DNA of 64,000 nucleotides from Acidobacteriota bacterium. GTDB lineage: Bacteria; Acidobacteriota; Terriglobia; Terriglobales; Acidobacteriaceae. Of the stretch, positions 15,036 through 22,918 are shown piece by piece. A program made the translations under genes and the position numbers. The stretch is taken from NCBI GenBank assembly GCA_021791875.1, contig JAJYVU010000005.1:1-64000 (forward strand). Direction: 5' to 3'. How positions within the stretch are numbered: the first letter of the stretch is position 1; every line of letters starts with the position of its first letter. A model generated the notes under the pieces. The model was not told the origin of the DNA. It was given only the letters and a program-made list of their open reading frames with translations, and searched no databases.

Positions 15036-17173
15036 TGAGCTGCCCTCATCGCCAAAAGAACTTGATCTAGCAGTCCCTCGGTCTCGCGTTCGATGGCTTC
15101 AATGTCAGCGCGAATTTCTTCGAGTGTGCGCAATGGCTGTGGCTTGTAGAAGTAGCGGGTGAAGGAGATTTCGTAGCCGATCTTGGTCGCGTTGGCGTCC
15201 ACCCAGGCGTCGGGCACATGCGGCAAGACCTCCCGACGAACAAAGGCCTGGATACCGCCTTCTTCCAGCAGTGGAACCTGCTCTGTGTCTCGCAGGTCGG
15301 TGTCCGGCTCATACTCCACAACGTGCTCTTTGCCCTGAAGGGTGATTTGATACCTGCCGTGCAGCGGGTCTGGTTGGGCTTTGCCGGGCTTGTGCAGCTT
15401 TTTGATGACCGGTTGTGCGCTTTCATCCTTGACGGCCAATGCCGACTGGATGAGCTTGCGCCGCTTGGCCGAGAGCTTGAAGTCGCGAGCGTCAGCAAGA
15501 GCTTCGAACTTCTCGGAGAAGAGGTTGAAGTCGTTGTGCGGCCCAGTTCCGATCTCGTCTGTAACCTGTTCCAGAAATGCTGCCAGAGGCGCTTCCGACG
15601 CATCGGTACAGGCCATGCGGAAGTGCGTGAGACGTTCTTTGGTGAGTTCGACCTTGAGCCGGAGCGGACGCTCGACCGTGATTTTCCAGTAGCCGAATGC
15701 CTCGTTGGGGAAGATTTTGGATTGCTCGTTCTCTTCGAAGTTGAGGAACGTGTCCAGAATGCGGCGTATGTTTTCGGGGGAGAGTTCGCAGTTCTTTTTG
15801 CCTAGATTCTTGCGGAGGGGTTGAAACCACTTGGTGGCGTCGATCAACTGCACTTTGCCCCGGCGATGGGTTGGCTTGCGGTTGCTGAGCACCCAGATAT
15901 AGGTGGCAATGCCGGTGTTGTAGAACATGTTGAGCGGGAGCGCGATGATCGCTTCCAGCCAGTCGTTTTCGAGAATCCAGCGGCGGATGTTGCTTTCACC
16001 CTGGCCCGCGTCACCGGTGAAGAGAGATGAGCCGTTGTGCACCTCGGCAATGCGGCTGCCGAGGGGCGTGTCCTCTTTCATCTTGGAAAGCTTGTTGACG
16101 AGGAAGAGAAGCTGCCCGTCTGAAGAGCGCGGCAGGAGGTTGAATTCGGAGTCATCGGCGTGAGTGATGATGAAGCGCGGATCGCTGATCCCGTCCTTGC
16201 CGCCCATCCGTTCGAGGTCAGTTTTCCAGCTCTTTCCGTAGGGAGGGTTGGAGAGCATGAAGTCGAAGCGCCGTGCCCGGAATCCGTCCTGGGAGAGGGT
16301 GGACCCATAGATGACGTTCTCGGCTTCGCCGCCCTCGCCTTGGAGCAGAAGATCGGCTTTGGTGATGGCGTAGGTTTCCGGGACGGTTTCCTGGCCGTAC
16401 AGGTGAATCGAGACTTCCTTGTCGTGCTCCTGCGCCAGTTCCTGCAGGCGTTCCTGGGCGATGGTGAGCATGCCGCCGGTTCCGCAGGCTCCGTCATAGA
16501 CGAGATAGGTGCCGGATTCGATTTGGTCGGCGATGGGGAGCAGGATGAGGTCGGCCATGAGCTTGACCACGTCTCGCGGGGTGAAGTGCTCTCCGGCTTC
16601 TTCGTTGTTCTCCTCGTTGAAGCGGCGGATGAGCTCCTCGAAGATGGTGCCCATTGCGTGGTTGTCGAGAGCGGGAAGCTTCTCCTGGCCGTTGCCGTCG
16701 TAGATGGGCTTGGGGCTGAGATTGATGCTGGAGTCGAGGAACTTTTCGATGATGCCGCCGAGGATGTCAGCGTCGACGAGGGTTTGAATCTGGTTGCGGA
16801 ACTTGAACTTGTCGAGAATCTCCTGGACGTTGGGGGAGAAGCCGTCGAGGTAGGCTTCAAAGTCAGCTTTGAGCTGCTGCTGCCGGGCGCGGGATTTGAG
16901 GTCGCGCAGGGTGAATTTCGAAGTGTTGTAGAAGGCCTGTCCAGATGCCTGGTTGAGCGCTGCGTGTTGATTGGCAATTTTAGCGGCGTCCAGGTTCTCC
17001 TTCATCTTGAGCACGGATTGCTTTGTCGGCTCGAGAATGGCGTCAAGCCGCCGGATGACCGTCATGGGCAGAATTACATCTCGGTATTTGCCGCGCACAT
17101 AGACGTCCCGGAGCACGTCGTCCGCGATGCCCCAGATAAAGTTCGCAATCCAGTTCAAATCACTGTTCGCCAC
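15032..17173 (-). CDS. hsdM: type I restriction-modification DNA methyltransferase M subunit
   Basis: HsdM is the N6-adenine methyltransferase that protects host DNA and forms the core of the restriction complex. The protein has 713 residues, longer than the common ~500. The N-terminal HsdM helical domain (residues 1 to 170) precedes the methyltransferase fold with the AdoMet motif DGACGTGGML and the catalytic NPPYGKSW. The extra C-terminal part includes a segment near residues 600 to 700 (LEEGGIQAFVRREVLPHVPD) common in large M subunits. The start is GTG with AGGAG 9 bp upstream. It is the first gene of the operon, whose promoter should lie between 17174 and 17480. Confidence 0.93.
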   Translation of the reverse strand: MANSDLNWIANFIWGIADDVLRDVYVRGKYRDVILPMTVIRRLDAILEPTKQSVLKMKENLDAAKIANQHAALNQASGQAFYNTSKFTLRDLKSRARQQQLKADFEAYLDGFSPNVQEILDKFKFRNQIQTLVDADILGGIIEKFLDSSINLSPKPIYDGNGQEKLPALDNHAMGTIFEELIRRFNEENNEEAGEHFTPRDVVKLMADLILLPIADQIESGTYLVYDGACGTGGMLTIAQERLQELAQEHDKEVSIHLYGQETVPETYAITKADLLLQGEGGEAENVIYGSTLSQDGFRARRFDFMLSNPPYGKSWKTDLERMGGKDGISDPRFIITHADDSEFNLLPRSSDGQLLFLVNKLSKMKEDTPLGSRIAEVHNGSSLFTGDAGQGESNIRRWILENDWLEAIIALPLNMFYNTGIATYIWVLSNRKPTHRRGKVQLIDATKWFQPLRKNLGKKNCELSPENIRRILDTFLNFEENEQSKIFPNEAFGYWKITVERPLRLKVELTKERLTHFRMACTDASEAPLAAFLEQVTDEIGTGPHNDFNLFSEKFEALADARDFKLSAKRRKLIQSALAVKDESAQPVIKKLHKPGKAQPDPLHGRYQITLQGKEHVVEYEPDTDLRDTEQVPLLEEGGIQAFVRREVLPHVPDAWVDANATKIGYEISFTRYFYKPQPLRTLEEIRADIEAIERETEGLLDQVLLAMRAAQ

Positions 17174-17480
17174 AGAACAAAACTCCTCTTATCTGTCGGA
17201 AAGGGAAAGGGTAACACTATTTGGTCCCGCGACTTAAGGCGGATCTATCTCGGACAGGGCTGAGCGAGGCCGGGGGGGGCAGAATCGCAAGGGTATTGGC
17301 GGCTTTCCTGGGCTGAACCATTGGAGGTTTTGCCTCACGGGGTATTCAAGGGAATTTGTCGGGTGTGCGATGTGGAGGTGGATTCGGGCGAGACTGGTAA
17401 ATGAGTCAAACGAATTGTTCTCTCGGTCGGTCCGGAGCATTTATTGATTCGTGCTCCTGTGGTTCAGAGCCGCTGAAATT
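17174..17480. other. hsdM upstream region
   Basis: About 300 bp upstream of hsdM. It should hold the operon promoter, but no convincing -35/-10 pair was picked out by eye. A 68-codon frame on the - strand (17234 to 17440) looks non-coding. A run of G residues occurs near 17270. Confidence 0.4.
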
Positions 17481-17497
17481 GTTAACACAGTGTTAAC
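17481..17497. repeat. perfect 17-bp palindrome
   Basis: GTTAACAC, one A, then GTGTTAAC: 8-bp arms around a single base. It may be an operator for the hsd operon or part of the element end. Only the symmetry is seen in the sequence. Confidence 0.6.
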
Positions 17498-17518
17498 GAG
17501 CGGCGGTTTTGAGCAAAA

Positions 17519-17552
17519 TTAAGGGACATGACCTTGTGGTCATGTCCCTTAA
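17519..17552. repeat. perfect 15-bp inverted repeat with 4-nt loop
   Basis: The arms 17519-17533 (TTAAGGGACATGACC) and 17538-17552 are exact reverse complements around TTGT. As RNA this would be a very stable hairpin, but no T-run follows on either side. As DNA it could be two abutting IS-type ends or a recombinase/operator site. It sits 24 bp inside the direct repeats of the putative transposon end. Confidence 0.7.
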
Positions 17553-17575
17553 CTGATTCAGAATGAATAGCTTAA

Positions 17576-17628
17576 TCGACTTTCATTTTGATCGTTCGAA
17601 CTTTCATCCAAATGGCTCGAACTTTCAT
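17576..17628. repeat. three 21-bp-phased repeats, candidate TnsB sites
   Basis: CTTTCAT recurs at 17580, 17601 and 17622, exactly 21 bp apart, within the fuller unit TCGAACTTTCAT (the first copy lacks one A). Read inward from 17646 the order is TGTGCGTTG, then three units each containing ATGAAAG and ending TCGA. Abutting ~20-bp TnsB sites starting 8 to 9 bp from a TGT terminus are the usual build of Tn7-family ends. IS21-family ends also carry repeats, so a remnant IS is the alternative. Confidence 0.6.
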
Positions 17629-17670
17629 TTTCGGCGGCAACGCACAGCGAAGCCGCGGTTGCCCCTCTGG

Positions 17671-20600
17671 CTAAGAGCAGCCGGAGGTGCTTCCGCAGCT
17701 CATGCAGCGGTAGCAGCTTCCGTTGCGGACCATGATGGCTCCGCAGGTGTGGCAGCTGGGGGCGTCTCCCATGTCGTACATGTCCCGCATGGCGTCGGCG
17801 GCGTGGTAAACGCCTCTGTCTTCCATGGAGAGGTTGTCGCTGGCGGTTTCGGAGGTGGCGTCGATTTCACGGAGCATGCCTCCGTGGGGTGCGCTGGTGG
17901 CTCCCATTCCCCTGGTGGAGGAGTGCTGCTCGGGGGAGAGCGGGAGGTCGTGGGACTCGGCTTCGTGGATCGCCTCAGCGGAAGCGGCGGCCGGGGCGAG
18001 TCCGGCGAAGAGAGAGAGCTGGTGGCCGGAGAGGAAGCGGATCTGGAGCCAGCGGAAGATGTAATCCATGATGGACTTGGCGAAGCCGATCTGCTCGTTG
18101 CCGGTCCATCCGGAGGGTTCGAAGCGGGAGTGGGCGAACTTCTCACAGAGCACCTTGAGGGGCACGCCGTGCTGGAGGGAGAGGGAGATGGCGGTGGCGA
18201 AGCTGTCCATGAGGCCGGAGACGGTGGAGCCTTCCTTGGCCATCTTGATGAAGATTTCGCCGGGCTGGCCGTTGGGGTAGAGGCCGACGGTGATGTAGCC
18301 TTCGTGACCGGCGATGGAGAATTTGTGGGTGAGGGAAGCGCGCTCCTCGGGCAGGCGATGGCGGACGGCGCGCGGCGGCGCGTTGAGGTCCTGGTCCTCG
18401 CCCTGGGCGCCGAGCGAGGCGAGCGCGGTGCTAAAGGCGTTGGTGGCGATGGCGACGGCGGCGACCTGTGAGGCGGCGACGGCTACCTTGTCAGAGAGTT
18501 TGCCGGTGAGGGACTTTACGTCGGCCTCAGGCGTGGGCTGGCCGGCAGCCATGGCGGTAAGGACGCGGGTGGCGGCTGCGGAGAGAGTGGCGTTGACGTC
18601 CTTGATCTCCTTGGCGCCCTTGCCGTCGGAGACGTTGAGGGGCTGCGCACCCTTGGAGCCGTCACGATAGATGGCCACGGCCTTGAGGCCCTGACGCCAT
18701 GACTCGAGGTAGGCCTCGGCGATGTCGTCAATGGTGGAGTCGTGCGGCATGTTGACGGTTTTGGAGATGGCGCCGGAGAGGAATGGCTGGGTAGCGGCCA
18801 TCATCTTGATGTGGCCGAGGTAGTGGATGGAGCGGGTGCCCTTGGCGGGCTTGAAGGAGCAGTCGAAGACGGCGAGGTGCTCGGGCTTGATGCCGGGCGC
18901 GCCCTCGATGGTGCCGGTGGCGTCGATGTAGCTGACGATGGCGTCGACTTCGGAGTCAGAGTAGCCGAGCTTGAAGAGGGCGTCGGGGACGGTGTTGTTG
19001 ACGATCTTGATCATGCCGCCGCCGACGAGCTTCTTGTACTTCACTAGGGCGAGATCGGGCTCGATGCCGGTGGTGTCGCAGTCCATCATGAAGCCGATGG
19101 TGCCGGTTGGGGCGAGGACGGTGACCTGGGAGTTGCGGTAGCCGTATTTTTCGCCGTGGGCGAGGGCTTCGTCCCAGCACTGCTTGCTGGCGGCGATGAG
19201 GTCATCGATCTGTGGCACCTTGAAGGGCTCGGAGGAGGATTTGGACTTGCCGATTTTGTTGACTTCGGCGCGGTGCATGCGGATGACGTCGAGGAATGGC
19301 TCGCGATTGACGTAGAAGCCGGGGCAGGCACCACCTTCGCGCTCGACCGAGGCGGTGAGCGGTGTGGCAGAGCCGAGGGCCGGGCATTTTTCGGCGATGC
19401 GGGCGGACTGGAGGTAGGCCTCGCCGCACATGATGGCGGTGAGGGTGGCTGCGAAGTCGCGTCCGGCGTCGGAGTCATAGGGCAGGCCGAAGGCCATGAG
19501 CAGTGCGCCGAGATTGGCGTAGCCGAGGCCGAGGGGGCGGTAGTCATGGGAGTTCTTGGCGATGTTCTCGGTGGGGTAACCGGAGTTGTCGACGAGGATT
19601 TCCATGGCGGTGATGAGGATGTCGACGGCGTGACGGTAGGCGGGGATGTCGAAGGTGCCCGCCGGGGTGACGAACTTGAGGAGGTTGAAGCTGGCGAGGT
19701 TGCAGGCCGAGTTGTCGAGGAACATGTACTCGGAGCAGGGGTTGGAGGCGTTGATGCGGCCAGTGTTCTTGGAGGTGTGCCAGCGGTTGATGGTGGAGTC
19801 GTACTGCATGCCGGGGTCGCCGCACTGCCAGGTGGCTTCGGCGATCTTGTGCATGATGTCGCGGGCCTTGTAGCTCTTGACGGGTTTGCGGTCCTTGACG
19901 GTGAGGGTGGAGAATTCGCCATCCTTCTCGACGGCGCGCATGAACTCGTCGTTGACGCGGACGGAGTTGTTGGCGTTCTGGAAGAAGATGGAGGAGTAAG
20001 CCTCGGAGTCTGGACCGGAGGAGCCGTCGTAGCCCTCGCGCATGAGCGCCCAGGCCTTGGCTTCTTCCTTCATCTTGCACTCGATGAAGTCGATGATGTC
20101 GGGGTGGTCGACGTTGAGGATGACCATTTTGGCGGCGCGGCGGGTTTTTCCGCCGGACTTGATGACGCCGGCGAAGGCGTCAAAGCCGCGCATGAAGCTG
20201 AGGGGGCCGGACGCGGTGCCGCCGCCGGAGAGCTGCTCCATGGAGCCGCGGATGGCCGAGAGATTGGAGCCTGTGCCGGAGCCCCACTTGAAGAGCATGC
20301 CTTCGGTCTTGGCGAGGGTGAGGATGGAGTCGAGGGAGTCGTCTACGGCGTTGATGAAGCAGGCGGAGCACTGGGGGTTGCGGTATCCGGTGACGGAGAA
20401 CTCGACGGCGCAGGTGTGGGGGTTCCAGTGCCAGTTCTGGGCGTCGGAGTTGGGTTCGAGGCGGTCACAGCCGACGTTGAACCAGACGGGCGAGTTGAAG
20501 GCGGCCTTCTGCGTGACGAGGAGGTGGGTGAGCTCGTCGAAGAAGATGCCTGCGTCTTCGGCGGTGGCGAAGTAGCCGCCCCTGAGGCCCCAGTCGCGGA

Positions 20601-20928
20601 CGGTTTCGGCGACGCGGGAGATGAGCTGGCGGACGCCGGATTCGCGCTCGGGCGTGTTCATGGGCCCGTGGAGGTACTTGCTGGCGACGATGTTGGTGGC
20701 GGTCATGGACCAGTCGACGGGGACTTCGACGTCTTTCTGCTCGAAGATGGTTTTTCCGCCGGCGTCGGTGATGGCGGCGGTGCGGCGTTCCCACTGGACT
20801 TCGTCAAAGGGCGAGACACCATTTTTGGTGAAGAAACGGCGGAAGCGGAGGGCCGTGGATTTGGCGGGCTGGAGTGCGGGTGCGCCGTGCTGCGCTGCTG
20901 AGGTGGGACTGGTCTTTACATCAGCCAT
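17671..20928 (-). CDS. nrdJ: adenosylcobalamin-dependent ribonucleotide reductase
   Basis: Class II ribonucleotide reductase reduces ribonucleotides to deoxyribonucleotides with an adenosylcobalamin radical, independent of oxygen. The protein has 1085 residues. It shows the glycyl/thiyl-barrel motifs NPCSEYMFLDNSACNL and GTIGFMMDCDTTGIEPD, the ATP-cone-free N-terminus of the long bacterial form, and a C-terminal Cys-rich tail (CHTCG, then CYRCMSCGSTSGC) that delivers electrons. The ATG start is preceded by GAGAGGAG-like sequence. Cobalamin dependence implies B12 uptake or synthesis elsewhere. The 3' end of the gene borders the putative transposon end, so this conserved coding sequence may be the attachment site. 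Confidence 0.95.
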   Translation of the reverse strand: MADVKTSPTSAAQHGAPALQPAKSTALRFRRFFTKNGVSPFDEVQWERRTAAITDAGGKTIFEQKDVEVPVDWSMTATNIVASKYLHGPMNTPERESGVRQLISRVAETVRDWGLRGGYFATAEDAGIFFDELTHLLVTQKAAFNSPVWFNVGCDRLEPNSDAQNWHWNPHTCAVEFSVTGYRNPQCSACFINAVDDSLDSILTLAKTEGMLFKWGSGTGSNLSAIRGSMEQLSGGGTASGPLSFMRGFDAFAGVIKSGGKTRRAAKMVILNVDHPDIIDFIECKMKEEAKAWALMREGYDGSSGPDSEAYSSIFFQNANNSVRVNDEFMRAVEKDGEFSTLTVKDRKPVKSYKARDIMHKIAEATWQCGDPGMQYDSTINRWHTSKNTGRINASNPCSEYMFLDNSACNLASFNLLKFVTPAGTFDIPAYRHAVDILITAMEILVDNSGYPTENIAKNSHDYRPLGLGYANLGALLMAFGLPYDSDAGRDFAATLTAIMCGEAYLQSARIAEKCPALGSATPLTASVEREGGACPGFYVNREPFLDVIRMHRAEVNKIGKSKSSSEPFKVPQIDDLIAASKQCWDEALAHGEKYGYRNSQVTVLAPTGTIGFMMDCDTTGIEPDLALVKYKKLVGGGMIKIVNNTVPDALFKLGYSDSEVDAIVSYIDATGTIEGAPGIKPEHLAVFDCSFKPAKGTRSIHYLGHIKMMAATQPFLSGAISKTVNMPHDSTIDDIAEAYLESWRQGLKAVAIYRDGSKGAQPLNVSDGKGAKEIKDVNATLSAAATRVLTAMAAGQPTPEADVKSLTGKLSDKVAVAASQVAAVAIATNAFSTALASLGAQGEDQDLNAPPRAVRHRLPEERASLTHKFSIAGHEGYITVGLYPNGQPGEIFIKMAKEGSTVSGLMDSFATAISLSLQHGVPLKVLCEKFAHSRFEPSGWTGNEQIGFAKSIMDYIFRWLQIRFLSGHQLSLFAGLAPAAASAEAIHEAESHDLPLSPEQHSSTRGMGATSAPHGGMLREIDATSETASDNLSMEDRGVYHAADAMRDMYDMGDAPSCHTCGAIMVRNGSCYRCMSCGSTSGCS

Positions 20929-21859
20929 TGTGGGGAGACTCCTCTCAGGATGGGAACTTTGTTTTGTCGGCCAGCAAAAGCGGTCGAGGGGTCACAGAAC
21001 TCAGGTCTGCGCCAAGGAGAAAAAGATCAAAGTGCGGTCTTGCCGGGCCCTGGTGTGACGTTTTTCCTGAGGCCTGTGGCTTTCACAAAATAGAGCCGCA
21101 TGTGGGAAGGTAGCTCTATTGGTTGTTGATGTCAACAGGGAACCACAAGATGTTGTATTCAGTGGGCGAAATAGGACGCAAGACGGTAAACCGCAGGAAA
21201 GAACTGTGGAGAATGGCGGAAGCGCGTCAAAGATGCGGCTTCCGGATGCCGACGGATGGGCATCCTGCTTCATGCTTCGAGGGTAGGCCTGTTCGGCGGT
21301 GGTGGGCAAGGGGATGGCGGGGCGGGATTGCAGCGATTCTGGGGCGGGAAGCTGTGGAAAGTTGTGGGGGATGTGGGAAACGGGTGCGGAATGAGGGCTG
21401 GTATTCCCACAAGTCATTGAATTTGCCGTCGTAGGCAATGGTGAGGACATCTTCTCCGCCAAAAAGCGAGAGGCTATCGGAGTTGTCGACCCAGTCCGCG
21501 GCCGGGTAAACGCGCGCCGGGGGTCTAGGTTGCGAGGCAGGCGGATTCGGGTTCGTGAGAGGTGTCGCGGTGGGGGAAGTGCAGGTTCTTCGGTTTCGCC
21601 TGAGGACGATGCAGTGCCGGGAGGGCCGGTTCGGGCGGCCGGTAGAGGGCGTATTGGAAGGGGGATTGCGTGCAGAGATAAAAATTTGGAGACAGGAAAC
21701 GCGGTTGAATTCTCGCGCCATCGAAGCATATAGCCCATGATGTATTTCCGGGTTCGGTGCGTGAACGGTTACCGGGAATCACGGGCCTGCGAGGGCCCAA
21801 ATCTCCACTTTGTCTCGCCAAGATACCCGCGAAGACGCAACCGAAGAGGACCCAAATCG
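20929..21859. other. 930-bp intergenic region upstream of nrdJ
   Basis: No convincing intact gene. On the - strand, a frame inside 21227 to 21721 contains a protein-like stretch (SLSLFGGEDVLTIAYDGKF) flanked by compositionally random sequence, so it may be a decayed gene. Two palindromes near 21124 to 21156 may serve nrdJ regulation. No cobalamin riboswitch core was recognised. Confidence 0.4.
21124..21156. promoter_or_regulatory. two adjacent palindromes upstream of nrdJ
   Basis: TGTTGATGTCAACA (21124 to 21137) has 6-bp arms, and ACAAGATGTTGT (21145 to 21156) has 4-bp arms; the centres are 20 bp apart and about 200 bp upstream of nrdJ. The second faintly resembles an NrdR box, but the spacing is not the usual ~31 bp. 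Operator function is inferred only. Confidence 0.3.
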
Positions 21860-22123
21860 ATGATGAATGAGTGTTTTAATCCAAACTGCAGGAAACCACT
21901 GCACTACCTGCGGGAAGGCAGAGTGTTCGTGTTCGGCGTAAAAGCGGACAGCGAAGGCCAGGACGGCGAGGGGAGCCACCTGGAACACTACTGGCTGTGC
22001 GGAGCGTGCGCCCAGTTCTACGGTCTGGCGCAGGATGGGGATGGTGTCCGGCTGGTGAAGAGGAATCGAGTGCAGCGAAGCGCCGATCTGGAATTGCCGG
22101 GGCCGGAGGCTCTGGCTTCCTGA
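21860..22123 (+). CDS. small zinc-ribbon-like protein
   Basis: An 87-residue protein. Two cysteine pairs, CFNPNC near the N-terminus and CGAC (residues about 43 to 46), could form a zinc ribbon; between them lies LHYLREGRVFVFGVK, a short beta-rich stretch. The chosen ATG at 21860 has GAAGAGGA 9 bp upstream; the open frame extends to 21737 but that part looks non-coding. It is not part of an obvious operon and is followed by a 250-bp gap and then the HU gene. Function is unknown; a regulatory or structural metal-binding role is a guess. Confidence 0.6.
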   Translation: MMNECFNPNCRKPLHYLREGRVFVFGVKADSEGQDGEGSHLEHYWLCGACAQFYGLAQDGDGVRLVKRNRVQRSADLELPGPEALAS

Positions 22124-22376
22124 AACGAGCGGCAAGGACAAGCGGCCGGGGAGGCGAGAGCAGGCAGGGGCTTTCGTCGATTCCCGGCCTGTTTCCTGCA
22201 GGCAGGCAAGGGGAAACGGGACGGAGTTTTCCGATTCCGAGGCGTTTCCGGCGGGGGCGATGTACCGAATCTGCAAAATCCGAGTAAGATTTCTTGAAAA
22301 ATAGGGTTGAGGTGCAGAAATTTGTTGCATCTACTATGGTTACAAGGTGGAAGAAACTTCCGGAGCGAAGCCGAAC

Positions 22377-22721
22377 ATGACAAAGGCAGATCTAGTTGAA
22401 GAACTAACCAGAAGCGGAGAACTCACCCGCCGTGATGGCGAGGTGATCGTCGATACGATCTTCGACTCGGTGATTGCCGCGTTGAAATCAGGGGATAAGA
22501 TCGAGATTCGCGGATTTGGCAGCTTCCGCGTACGGCAGCGGAACCCGCGCATCGGGCGCAATCCGAAGACGGGGGCGAAGGTGGAAGTGCCGGCCAAGAA
22601 AGTGCCGTACTTCAAGCCGAGCAAGGAATTGCGCGACCTGGTGAATCCCGGCGAAGCAGCCGCCAAGGCTGAAAGCAAGCCTGGGACGTCCGCGCCGCAC
22701 GCGGCGGAATCTACGACTTAA
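22377..22721 (+). CDS. hup: HU/IHF-family DNA-binding protein
   Basis: A nucleoid-associated protein of 114 residues that bends DNA as a dimer. The N-terminal MTKADLVEELTRSGELTRRD is the typical HU start, and the beta-arm signature GFGSFRVRQRNPRIGRNPKTG is followed by VPAKKVPYFKPSKELRDLVN. A short alanine-rich tail (about 20 residues) extends beyond the usual ~90-residue form. The ATG at 22377 is chosen over the upstream GTG at 22347 because it gives the standard N-terminus, with GGAG 11 bp upstream. It is monocistronic, with a good terminator at 22886. Confidence 0.93.
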   Translation: MTKADLVEELTRSGELTRRDGEVIVDTIFDSVIAALKSGDKIEIRGFGSFRVRQRNPRIGRNPKTGAKVEVPAKKVPYFKPSKELRDLVNPGEAAAKAESKPGTSAPHAAESTT

Positions 22722-22885
22722 AGCATCTTCGCTGATGCCATGAGGCGTCCTGGATCGATCCGGTGTGGCCGTTCTTTGGTGTAACGTCCACGCCAACTTC
22801 CTTGTTCTCCCCTACATCCTCAGTGAAAATGCTAGAGCGTCTCCGATGCGAGAGATTGGCGGACGGAGATTTCGTTCGCGGGAGT

Positions 22886-22918
22886 GAGGTGCGCCTGGGT
22901 GGCGCGCCTCTTTATTTT
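22886..22918 (+). terminator. rho-independent terminator between hup and pgeF
   Basis: A ten-pair stem GAGGTGCGCC/GGCGCGCCTC (one T-G wobble) with a 5-nt loop, followed by TTTATTTT. It ends the hup transcript and lies at the stop codon of the convergent pgeF gene. Confidence 0.75.

Larger units (their letters stand above)
1..17646. mobile_element. Tn7-like transposon, one end and its interior (left end outside window)
   Basis: The stretch carries tnsA-tnsB-tnsC-tniQ-tniQ, a decayed IS3-like fragment, two small regulators and a type I restriction operon. It is less G+C-rich than the DNA right of it. The right border is placed at 17646 because three 21-bp-phased repeats lie just inside, the sequence ends in ACA (TGT read inward, as in Tn7-family ends), and the nrdJ stop codon begins 25 bp further on. 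No matching repeats were seen between position 1 and tnsA, so the other end is inferred to lie to the left. Both the border and the membership of the hsd operon are inference. The repeats could instead be a remnant IS21-type end. Confidence 0.45.

Noticed and set aside
15218-17263. + strand frames opposite hsdM (15218 to 15805, 16160 to 17263)
   Set aside because: Antisense shadows of hsdM; no domain is recognisable.
1-17646. CRISPR array or cas genes accompanying the Tn7-like element
   Set aside because: No regularly spaced ~28 to 37-bp repeats and no Cas-like protein were seen. They could still lie left of the window.
17563-20901. Long + strand reading frames opposite nrdJ (for example 19156 to 20901)
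   Set aside because: They are Gly/Val/Glu-biased antisense frames, a result of the high third-position G+C of nrdJ. nrdJ is a clear full-length gene on the other strand.
21340-21400. DnaA-box-like TGTGGAAAG/TTGTGGGGG cluster as a replication origin
   Set aside because: No proper TTATCCACA box, no AT-rich unwinding region and no dnaA/dnaN/gidA neighbours.
20929-21500. Cobalamin riboswitch upstream of nrdJ
   Set aside because: The expected B12-box and multi-stem core were not found by eye. A covariance search (Rfam RF00174) would decide.
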